Source of the DNA: Spirometra erinaceieuropaei | Lineage: Eukaryota > Platyhelminthes > Cestoda > Diphyllobothriidea > Diphyllobothriidae | DNA length: 64,000 nt | NCBI GenBank assembly: GCA_902702965.1 | Contig: CACRXP010000548.1 | Span: 341,492 to 405,491, forward strand | Direction: 5' to 3' | Shown: piece after piece, positions 42,401 through 54,400 of the stretch | Numbering within the stretch: the first letter of the stretch is position 1 | Layout: each line of letters begins with the position of its first letter | Notes under the pieces: model-generated | Seen by the model: the letters and a program-made list of their open reading frames with translations, nothing else | The model's database searches: none | What the model was told of the DNA's origin: nothing | Made by a program: the position numbers and the translations under genes

Positions 42401-45400
42401 TGCGCAACACTCTGTACTGTCGGTTTTCTTTGGATGGAGACTTGCGGTACTTATTTTCTAGTTGGTTTGCTGCCCCTTGAATTCGCCTTCGGGACTACCA
42501 GGCAGAAACAACGGAACACTTTCGTATTTGTTCGTAGTACGATGCCAAAGAGAGGACTATCTACTAGCCATCAAGGCCTTTATCCCCTTGACAGACTACT
42601 GTATGAGCATGCCCTTTTTACTGCGCATTCCCACGTTTTAGATCTGCTGTCTTCAGAGCTGCCTCAAAATCGCAGTCACACATGGCTCTCTCTGGCAAAG
42701 GCTATGCATGCGCTTTCCCGGTAAGCTTTTCTTCGCCTAAGCAGCCTCTGTTAAATTGGCCCTCGCGGGTCTCTCAACTGTGTGTCCCCAGTCTAGCCGC
42801 TATTTAGACGCTGACTTTTCAGTGTCCTGCAGACGGACTCTGTAATGAGAGTCGGTGCCACCTAACCACCTAGCACTCGGGTATTTGTTCGCACAGGATT
42901 GTGCTTTAAAGACTCCCTCGTGCGCGCATGTTTGTGCTTTCGCTTGGTGGTCATGGGTATGATTGGATGAATGAGGGCAGTTTAGACCCATTCTGTCGCC
43001 ACGTCATCAGCTTGACCGACTCCAGCCCTGGAGGTGGCTGCCTGTTCGTGACCTCTACCATCGCCCCCCCCCCCCTGGTGATCCAAACGAGGTAGTTCCC
43101 TAAAGTCAGTGCAAATACACTTCCATTTATGAACTAGCCTTCCCTGTCTTCTTCTGGCAATACTGAACACATTAAAATACCCGGACCTCTAGTCTTCATG
43201 TGTATATGTATATATCAAATTGATAATTTTAGAAATTATATTAGGTGCAGGACATATATTTAGATGTCTAGAACATGAAGTTTTGAGATCAGATCCGAAG
43301 TTTCAATGAACATTTTAGTTGAGGATAATCAAATTCTCTGAAAATGAATCATACGAAAAGTCGTATGAATTTTATATAGCAAATGTTCATCGAAATTTCG
43401 AATCTGATCCTAAAAATTCATGTCCTGGGCACGTGATCATTTCTGAAATTGCTTTATTGTCCTCTGGAGTTCATATTACCAGAAACCGCACAGAGAGCGC
43501 TGGGGGGGTGCTCATTGAGGAGCCGAACCCCTCGCTGCTACGTCATGCAGCAGCAGAAACATCGGCGAAACACATGTCTCGGCTTTTAGCTAATACCTAC
43601 ATCGTGGGTACGGTATAACGCCTTTGCCATACATATGGAAGTAGAAAGAACTTACCGGCAAATTCAAGCTAGTCTATCATTGTCGGAACTCTCTTCCTGC
43701 GTGTACCAACTGCCCTTATATGGCCGCCTGGGGGACCCAAAGCACAGCGGGCGAGTGTGTCCAGTAACTCAGTCGGTGAATGCACCTCTAAAATATATAC
43801 ACCGATGTGTTTCAGTACACACTTGCGATAAGGTATCTCAAGGGCCGTTTCCACTTATGAGAACTATCTTCCCTATCCGAGTTTTCATCCGTGAGGACTT
43901 TTCACCTCCGTGCCTTCTAATATTTCCATATTTTGTTACATTTTTTGTCGCAGCAAACCTGCTTTTCATGCTGAATACCAGTCTGCACACTCGTCGCCCA
44001 ATCAGCAAAAATCTCCTCTCTTTGGTCTGCATCGCGGTTTCCCCAACGGCCTCAGACAAACGCGCCCAAGAGGCCACCTCCTCCAAGGTAAGCACTTTTC
44101 CTCTTTCCGTTGAAATAAATGTCCTAGTGATCTGGCATGTGGGCTATTCTGTGGATTTTCAAGCGACTGTCATCAGTGTTCCTTTTATTAGACAGTTATT
44201 CTATTCCCCCCTCGGTAAGGTCAATTTTTTAGGTATGCATTACGCAAGGGATTTTAAAGTAAATTTTTAACGGTTGCACTAGGTTCAAAATCTAAGCAAA
44301 GCCCTTTAACTGCGATTAAACTCCACAGCCTTCGGTCGGACCCTCGTAGCTCAAGAAGTGTTACCTGTGCACAGTCCTTGTCCTTGCTGACGTGGGTTTG
44401 AATCACATCGAGGCGCTGAGTTTTCCACAAACTAGTCCCCAAGGAAACTGGGTGTAACTAGTTGATACGTCAGCCGCGCCTTCCTCGTCCATGCGGGGAC
44501 ATCCGCTTTCCACGGGCAGTAANNNNNNNNNNNNNNNNNNNNNNNNNNNNNNNNNNNNNNNNNNNNNNNNNNNNNNNNNNNNNNNNNNNNNNNNNNNNTA
44601 ACTTCCTCCTAGGTCGGAAGGGTTGCGTGGACGTGGGCATCTTCGGATCCGTGAAACAACAAAACCATCTCTACATCAAGTTCTGCACGCACCCAGTGAG
44701 CTGGAGCCTGAACGACTCAGCTGGGTCTGCTGAAAGCCACTATAAATAATAGCTCCACACACCTGAGATTCCCCGCCAGTTGTGAGCCTGCAGTTCAAAT
44801 TGCTGACCCTTTTATTTGTCAGTTCGCATAGTTGGTAATTTATGTATTTGTAGTATTTGTTATGGCCGACTTTGAACATTGGAAGCTGACACAGAAAATG
44901 TCTGCCATGTGACAGAGTCGATCCACTGGATTTCCTATTCCTTACCTATACGTAACCTGTGAGCAGTTGTAGCGAGCGTCCTTCAATCTCCGCTGCCTCA
45001 TATCCATCTCAGGACGCATTCACTGAAAAAACACCTCTCGCGATTATTTTGTGTCAGCTTGTAGTTTTGGTCCCCTCAATACCGACATTGATGTATTTCA
45101 GCAAGCGGTTAAATCTGTCTGGATTATTTGCACTCCTGCGCTGTCGAGATGTCTTAATTCTTAAATCTGCCTTATCGCCTATCCTTGTCCATTTCTCCCC
45201 TACCGTGGACGTTATTTTCGCAGACAAGCAAAGCCAGTCACTCTTACGCAACCAAACTGGCCTCAGCCTTAGCGCGTCTCATAGTTCCCATTGAAAGGAT
45301 GGAGGATGAGGACTCGGCGACCAAGAACGAGGTCTCCGCCACCGGCGCTACCACGACTTCTCGAGTCCAGTTCTCTCTTTACAATTTCCTGCGTATAATG

Positions 45401-48400
45401 CTCTGCTCCTGTCCCGACACCAGCATCCGACGCCTTGTTGTGGGAATTATCCTCTCTCTGTACCGGTCAGTTGCCACTTTGTTGCTTACTGCCCGTTTGT
45501 TTTAGCCCCAATACTGGCTGCGCTGTTGCCAAACTGGCCGGCGTTTTTCACCTGAGCTCTATCACTCTCCCCCACCGGGCTTAACTGAGGGAATATGGGC
45601 CGATCCAGCTCTGATCAGAGGTGTAGCTTCTCAACATAGAGAGTGCTGCGCGCACTTCAAGCCTCTTATGTCTCGTTACGTATCTGGGGCCTGAAAGGTT
45701 ACCAGCGGATGTGATAAACTCGCAAGCCTTTTCGGCAGTTCTCACCAATGAAATATCTGAGAGACTGAAATTTTTTGCGTGCTCCTATAGGAACCATCAC
45801 GTGTGAAACCAGTTGACTGAGATGCTCGGACAGTCGAGCGGTTTATGGGATACCGCATCATCTATCCTGAGACAGTGCTGGCTCACGTCGTTTGCGTCGT
45901 CCAAACTGTTGGTCATGTTTTCGTCCAAACAGCAACAGTTTTGCTCAGCTGTCGGTCGAACGTATTTGAACCCACCATCTGATCATATGGAACCGCTCTT
46001 CAGAGTACTGCTTGATTGATCACGCGTTGCCAGTGTATCAGCTTACTAAAGTCAATATATTTCGATGACATGGGGCCTGATTTTTACTCCTAAGCGGATC
46101 TGTCCGCAATACTGTCTGACGAGTATCTCCAAATAAGTTTTGCATGCTGACTAACGTATTCCTGTCTTCTCTCGCTAAAAATTTTCTGAGTTCAATTGTC
46201 CTACTTTCTTTATCTGCATTCTTTTGGATTCGGCATTTAGCGGTGTCTCAAGTCGTATCGTGACTCCGTACCTATGTCTTTTAACTCGTACCCTGTACTC
46301 CGTCAGCCATGAGCAGACACGGGGAACCCAAATTACCTATTGCCTCCAGTTGGGTCATACTGTTGGATCTAGAGTATGGCAGCACTGAGACCATGCACCA
46401 ACTACCTCAACCGCCGTTTCCGGCAAGGTCGTCACCATGAGGACGGAATGTCTCCTTCGAGAGGATGTATGTGAACGTCTCTTTGGGGAATAGTTCTTAG
46501 TGCAACGCAAAATCCTAGAATGATGTACAGGTGTGTCAGCACCCTGTACGTATGTTCGCGTTCCGGCTCCAGATTGACTCCTGGGCCCTGCGCCTGTTAG
46601 CTACACCTCTGTGCTCTAACTTCCCCATAAACCCTACGGGCAAAACGCCCGAACAGACCCCACGGCCGTTTATATTCCCCGGAATTGCAACCTAACTGTG
46701 CGTCGTTTACTGTCAGGTGGCCCCTTTTCAATGTTCGCGCAGTTCTGTGCTCAGACTGACTTTTTGGCCCTCGAACGGTTTTTGTCGTCTACGTGTTGTT
46801 TGATGTGCTCCTCAACCCTTTTTCACACTCCGCACCTGTAGCCACAGTCATGAAGTCTTCCGTACCACTCTGCTGGAGCTGTTATCCACTCTCTGGGCCG
46901 ATCTACCCACCTTCGCTGTCTGCGCAGACGAATATGTCTTCCTAGTTAGCCAGCTGGTCGCCGATCAGCCTTTGTGGCGTGGCCGCGCTGCTTTCTTACG
47001 GCAGGCAGTGGAGATGCTTTCGTCACGTATGGAGGCTCTCGCTGATCACCCCAACCGCGGGGCCTACACCGCTCTCATGGTACGATCCCCTTCCAGCCCC
47101 ACTTTAGTAGCATTTATGCAGCGTTCCCTGTCTCCCTCTGTCTCCCCTCCGGTCTTATCTTCCCACTTCTATTCTTTCTCCCCCCTCTTCCGCCCCTCTC
47201 CCCTTCGTCCCTCTTCTGGCCCTCCTCTTCCCCCTATCTACTCATCCTCCCCCTTACGTACAACGGGAAGTGAGGAATTTCTTTAACCGGGCTGCCTACT
47301 GCTTGTGGCTGACTTTGGAACGGTGTGATTTCTAGGGGAACTTGGCTTCAATATAAAAGAAAGCCGAACATCTCGACAATGAGTAATCGTTCCTAGACAG
47401 GGTCAGCAGCTTTCAACATTAACGAACCGGGGCAAAAGCCAGATCAAGGCCTCTGTGTAAGACTGTTAACTGCAAGATAGGGAAGCATGCACGCATTTCC
47501 TCTAAGTGTAGACCCCTAAACGAAAGAGAGAGTGAGAGGGCAGGAAGGAGGTGTGCCCGTCGTGGCGATCAGTCTAATCTCAGCTTATATATTTTTGTCT
47601 AATTCACGCCAGAAATCAAGGGTAGACAAGCCGGTATGGTTTGTGTTCTACTATTTGAACTTCCGCGCGGAGGTCTCGAATTTAGCCTTTGCTTTGGCGA
47701 TCTCCTAGCAATAAATAGCGTACGTCTCCGAGGAGCATTACGTCGTCAGCACTACTAGGTTGTTGAGCGAATTTGGGTATAGTTATGACATTATTTCCAA
47801 CTGGATTCGCCATTTATGGGTTGGGAGCCAATTACCTGTCGTCCCCCTCCAGTCCGACCTCGAGATTGAATGAAGGACGATTCACTTCAACCCACTTCTT
47901 AGTGCGACTGCCGTCCTAAGACATATATTTGCTTTTGCCGTTCGGATGGTTATTGTATTGGAGTATCCTTTCAAGTGTTGTCATTGGGTGTCTTGCAACT
48001 GGGTCCGTCCTGCCTTCTCCAAAAGTCATTCTAGTTGGTATTTTGGCAGATGTTGAAAAATTCATTCTGACCCAACCATGAAAAACTCGGCGACCCGCAG
48101 TGATCATACCTACTAATATAGGTGAGCCTAGTGGATTCCAGATTTATTACCTAGGAAATCTTGCCTGGACAGTCAACCTACAATCAGTGGATTCCATATG
48201 TTGCAGTACGCTGGCCAGGTATCTTGACCCGAATGTGACTAAACTCACGGCTCCCGGTCAGTTCCCGGTAGCTCAGGTGGCTGTGCTAAAGCCCTCCTCC
48301 TGCTGTCTTGGGTTCCACTCACTGAGTTTTTCACAGTTGGGTCAAAATGAACAGTCTGTTTCTCCGTTGCTCCCCATCCCTCGGCACCCTGTTCATCTAA

Positions 48401-51400
48401 CCTCTTTTGACCTTCTTAGCTTGTACAAAACAGCCCAGACTAGCAAATCTGCGTGAAAGAAACATTTGAGGTCTCCCACTCCGCCGTTCTCCTACACAAT
48501 ATTTCTAAAAGCCTACCTTTTTCAGCAAGACTTGCTTTACACAGGGCATTCCTGTGTCGCCTGAACCACTTTGCTTCATCACGTCTACCTCGTTGGCCTT
48601 TCTTTGCTCTTCTATTTCAGCCTTTGGCAGGCGATGTTATTTAAGACTTTTCGGCCACTTTTCAGCGTCTCATTCAGCCGGGCAACTCCACAGTCCCCTT
48701 TGCTGGCTCGTGTAGTGGTGCGGACGGCGGGTCGGAACACGATCTGACGCCGCACCTACCCCAGCTGAAATCCCTCGCCTCCCAACTGACCGTCTTCCCG
48801 CTAGAACTGGAACCATGTCTTCTCTGCCACCGGGAGATCCTAGAGGATCCGCTGCTCTCTGTTTTGCGTTGGGACTCCTCCACCTGGAATTGGCGTCGAG
48901 GCAACGTGCATGCGCCCTACAGTACCCAGACGCATCACGCCCGTTTCCTCTCGGATGCGCGTCGGTCGAGTAGGCTGACGGTGCCATCGGATGATCATCA
49001 GCAAGGTCTGTCTGATTTTCACTCTTTCGTTTGTTGTTAACTCTTCTTCCGGGTACTGCGAACTGCGATCAGTTATTGGCAAAGCGGTCTGGAATGGGTA
49101 GTTCAAGTTGATTACTCGTCGTCTGCTAGCTGTACCATAGTATAAGTAGAAAGTGCGATTTGGGCCTGAGTCCGGTTGATAACTCAGCTTAACTCTGTCG
49201 ACTTGACCCTGAATCGAAGCTCGGCTCATGTTCAGCCGACAATGCAGATAATAATAACCCAGTCTCTGTCATCTACCTCAGCTATTTTTTTTGCGCTCCG
49301 CACTGTTTTTTTGGGTTTGCGTATGAACCCGAAATGTTAGGCGACAGCGCCCCTTCCCTTTTAATCGCAATTTCAATTTCTTAGTCTGCGTGCTGCTGCT
49401 GAGTGGAGAAGACGTAGAAATGCTTTACCAGTCATGGCAGTTCTACCTGCTCCTGTTTGTATACCTTGCTTTCTTGTGGTATTCTCACCTATATGAAACC
49501 CGAACAGCCCTCATTTTAACCTGGTGCATGCAATGGAACCTGTTCGTGGGAGGCACGCGTAAACAGGCCATTTAGCTCTTGTCAACCACTGTGCGCGCGT
49601 CCCCACCTCTTGTCGTCATATCTTTGGCTTGTCATGGAAGAAAGGTAGGTTATGCAGGAGAGAGTGCGACAGATGCTGTGCTACAAACCAATTCACGCGC
49701 AATTCGCCGGCACTGTCCCCGCACCCATGTAGGTGGCTGTTGTCGCCTGTGACGGTTGAACTGTCATCGCAGTTAGAATTCCCTTTAATCATTGCTTCTT
49801 CTGCTGCGGATATCATATCTGACTGTGATCTCCTGAGCCCAGACAAATTGTCTCCCTGATTCCGGTGCGTGTACTTTGGGTTCTAATAGCCGGCTCTTTA
49901 TAACCAATGTGCCTTTTCGGCCTTAGTTCTGACAAAATGTGGATCGGACGAAGAGCTTGCTCAGCCCATGATTGCTTGTTATCATAGGTGATCTCGACTG
50001 TGGCGTCAGTTTTTTTCGTGATATATGCTTTTGCATTACCTTCTTGTCCACTCCTACCGCGCCCCCTGTAGATGGACAACAACGTCATGACCAGTCGCCG
50101 ACTTCGAACGGCCAGACAGCGAGCTCCGACACCATAAAGCCAATGCCTTTGATTTTTGCAGAGCCCCACACCTGGTTCTCGCCCAATACACATCTCTTCG
50201 ACTTGTCCAGTGTTCACGCTATCTCCCAAATATCTGTTGAAGTGAGTCCTGCTCACACCGGTTTTTCTATTGCCCGTGTTTTGTATTCTGTTTTGATGTT
50301 GGTATTGTTCATTTGTTTTTTGGTGTCAGACCCATAGTTTGCTCTTTGTGTGATCAAATTTTGGCCTTGTCATCCTGCATTACGACGAATTTGAGGTTTT
50401 CGGGGGGTGGTCGTTTTGTCTTCAAAGTTTCGCTTGAAACTAACTCCAGTTAGATTGGAGGGACTTAAGCACGTGCCTGCATCCATTCCGTCGGCTATCA
50501 TATTTAGCTAATTCGTTGTTTAGGTGTACGAAAATGCCTCAGCCGGTGTAGAATTTTCTCCCCGAAATACTCCGGACTGAGCTCACATACGCCGAGGACA
50601 TCAGCCTCCTAGCGTGCTCCAGGGTCTGTTGCCTCGGCCAGCAGGGTCGCCAAATCAGTTGGTTTATTCAGCAACTACTCTGCCTGCAGATGTCGTCATG
50701 TTCACCTCCGTCGAGGCTTTTAAGCGCAATTTGGACCAGTGTACCACTAAACGTCGTAATGTCACCTGACCGACATCGTCTTAGCATCTCGTTTGAACAG
50801 TTTATTAACGTTGCTATATTACTGCCTGTATTTCAGTAACGCTTGTTTTTATTATTGTCCCATGTTTGTTGAATGTGAGTGTTGGCATTCAATTCGTCTC
50901 CCTCAGAAACTGAGATAGCACCAATTATCCATAGACAGACTACTGTACAGCACATTTAGTAACGTTAGTGATTTTAACACTTGGAACAATTCGTTTATCT
51001 GACTGGTTTCGAAAACCTTGTCACTGACGTGTTTTACTTCTACCCCCTTCCCATATAATTGTACTGGCCAGACGAGAATTTATCGAAAGCTACGTGTGCT
51101 TGCCACCTCGTCTTCTGATTACTTCTGTAGCTGTTTGATGTTTCCATTTTCAAATTTTTGATATAGTTCGCTTCCTTATGACAAATAGGGAGTTCAAAGG
51201 TTCAACACCTATATTTCCCTCAATAAACTGAAATCGAAGCTGTGTAGAGACTCCAACACCCTCCATTTTGCCACGCCATAAATGAAGTTTACCGCCACAT
51301 GTTTCGGGACTGCGATGCTGTCAATTCTGTCGCTCCGACTTATTCTGTGTGCCAGTTTTTGCCACTCTTTAATGTCTAGAAGTTAAGCCATTTCTGACTG

Positions 51401-54400
51401 TTTTTGTCGATACCGACCGCTGTGTCATCGCCTTTCAGTACAAACTGCCATTTCCACTTTCCAACCACGCATGCATTCTTTTCTTTCATACAATGAATTG
51501 AGTTCCCTGGTACTTGTGCTGTATGTCAGCATCCTCAAGGTGACAACAGTTAGTGTACTCTGGAAGAAAATAAAAAATTGCGCTAGCCTGCGAACTGTGC
51601 AATCCGAAGAGATTCGTTTTTCCTTAGCTTTGAACCATAATGTTCTTTTTGAAATGGATCTCAGGTGCTCTGAATATTATCCTCTCCCCTGCAATTTATT
51701 TCCATACAATGGTTACTTAGTTTTTTTAAATAGCCTGACACAATTCAACGAAATCATGTCGCACTTAACTGTTTCCTAGTGGCAACACTCGCGGTCACAT
51801 CTGCCTGGTTTAACGCCAGCAATTTAACACGCTCACATCTCACTTTCTCCTTCCTCTTTTGCTACCTCCTGTAGTTTACGGCCGCCTCTAAGTCTGCTCG
51901 TTTCGTGCGCACCCTGAACATTTACTCCTGCAACAACTTTGGCCGTCCACCCTCCCGCCTGCTGCAGGACCGCAGCGTTTGGAATCGAGTCGCGCAGGTG
52001 CACCTCCTGCGCACCCAACGCAAAGTCATCGTCAATCTAGCGCCTCTCGGTCCACAGCCTCTGCCCGAGGGGGAGCAGGACTTGACCAACCTGACTGCCA
52101 GCAACGCCTACACTGTGGTAGTGGGCAACCGGCAGGGTCTGCCTCTGTTGGCCTCCTGTCTCATCTTTGAGTACGCGGACCTGCACCAGACCCAACAACA
52201 ACAACTGCAGGGTGCTGACTCCAAGAAGCGCTTTTGCACGCGCTGTCGTGCCGAGACGGTGCAGGGCTTTACCTGCCAGGTTTGCAAGCAAAGCGGCAAC
52301 CAGTGCGCGCGCTGTCATTTCATCAACCTCAGTGACGAGGATATCTTCCTGTGCACCAACTGTGGCTACTCCAACTTCCTCAATATGACCTTCTCCATCA
52401 TTGCTAGGTTAGTGTTGGCGTTATTCTGGCTTCTTACTTATCCCCAATACGGGCTAGGCCAACGACCCTATCTTTCGGCATCCTCATCAAAAGGGACCAA
52501 GGACGCGGCTCCAACATCTCAGTGTTTCTTTAATAACAACTGCGTGGAACCGACTTCTGGTTTGTTGACAACGTCGCTTTTTCACCTATTGGTGGGAGAT
52601 TTATGCACTTACGACGAACTTGGATAGTCGCAGCTCTTACCCAGTACTTATGTTTTACGCATCGTCCGACATAGAGGACGTAATAATCTTGTGATTTTAA
52701 TTGGTTATTCGAACTCTTTAATCTCTGCTCTTGTCGTATGCTAAAAGCGTCGGCACTACAAACTGTTGTTGCAATTCTTCCAAAGTCCCAGTTCTCTCGA
52801 CCTCTCTCCCTCCTCATCCTTCCCCTTTCTTTGTTGCAGGCCCTGCTACTCGGCAGTCGAACCTCTGCATGATGACGAAGACCGTGACGCGGCACTGGCG
52901 CGTATCGTTAGTCTGTCAGAGGACCTCTCCGCCACTTCACAGAACCTGACTCGTATCTCCCAAATGGAACTCTGCATGGCTCTGCACGACCTCACCTCCA
53001 CTGACGCCAGGTCCACGCCCTCACGACCACCTGCTGACGGCGGTCAGCCCAACGTCATTGGTCGCGTGCACCCTGGCCTCGGTCGTCTGGCACAGTGCCT
53101 CTCCGAAGCGCAGGCCGTTAGTCTGGATGCCAGCATCGCGGCTTGTCGGCTGTGGGCCATGCGCCAGTCAGTGGCCTGCTACGATGCCGCCCAGCTGACC
53201 AACCCCACTGCTAGCCGTGGACCCGCTCTGGATGTCTCAAATAATGCCTCCTTACCGGGCAGCAGTGAGCTGCGCAGGGGAGACCCGACTTCTGGCCACG
53301 CCAATGTTGAATTCAGTGAGTCGGGCGTCTCGTTTTATTCGATGTTTGCCTTAATGCTGCCGTCTTGTTAGCATGCGCCGAACCCCCATCAAAAGATGTT
53401 TAGCACCTTTAGGAACGTTGTCAGTATAATTCAGTACGGCTTCGAAAGTAATAGACACTAACTTTAAAGAGGATTCATTTATTCGCAGCTAATGCTGCAA
53501 CTGCGTGTGTATTAAATTAATATTTCTTATACTTATACTACTGGTATTATTTGAGTAATATGTTTACCTGGCAACTTTATCTACGGGGACTGGTTTATGG
53601 GGGGGGGGGAGAATTTGCGAGCACTATATAGCCGTTGTCTTATTCTGAGATATGGAACTCGCACAGGAGTTTATCATTAGAGACGATGAAGTGCGACAAG
53701 CAGGCAACTTTTCGTTGCTTGTCACCGCGTGTCGACCTTGATCGTGAATCGGACTCTGCCATCTGACGCAGCCCCATATGACGTTGAGGCCGCCTTAGAA
53801 GTAGTTATCATGAGGTGGTGTATCGAGAGCACGATCACTGGTAAGAAGTTGAATGTAAGTAGCGAATACAATCATAGCACGACATATTCTGGATGACAGG
53901 TACATTCTCCCTCTGCCGAATCGATAACGGTGGAGCTCGATGAGCCTCATTGCGCTTTTAGCGTGTCGGTGTTCTGAATTGATTGTCCGAAGACAATTTC
54001 TTCAATATATTTTTTAAAAAACTTCCAAAATAAGACAGTTCTTAAGGTTTTTTTACCTATTTAATGAGTTCTCTGACGTTCTTTCTGCGTTTGGCAGTTT
54101 GTGTGTAGGCTTTCTTGCTCACAGAAAGCTTGCGATGGGTAGACTCCCGACTAAGCGGAAACCTCCTTTATTGAATTTTTTCTTCATTAAGTGTTTTATT
54201 GCGGTCTTACTCAGATGACTGGTCACGTTCTCTATCTTCTCTAGCGCGAAACCACGGAGAACACTAAAACATCCTGTCTGTTGATGCAATCTTTCGACCC
54301 AAGCGAAAAACTCGCGTTTCTGTTTGTTCTAGAACCGTTAACTTGATTACTGGTTACTGTAGCCTGTCTGTCAGGGTTCCACAGTAAAGCAGAACGTTTT

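Larger units (their letters stand above)
44088..45223 (+). other. Intron, 1.1 kb, with gap and SINE A copy
   Basis: It contains a tRNA-derived SINE head (44335-44435) and an assembly gap (44523-44598). Confidence 0.7.
47080..48665 (+). other. Intron, 1.6 kb, with two SINE A copies
   Basis: CT-rich first 200 bp. SINE A copies in opposite orientation meet near 48100. 47300-47900 shows nothing recognised except a short GA run at 47525. Confidence 0.7.

Noticed and set aside
42209..42590. Extending the tentative exon leftward to a CxxC-like word (HKCLSCGGL)
   Set aside because: No good acceptor, no match to UBR4, and it would insert over 100 residues absent elsewhere.
48670..48987. Antisense open frame of 105 codons
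   Set aside because: It lies exactly opposite a UBR4 exon with conserved CxxC and compatible phases; a shadow.
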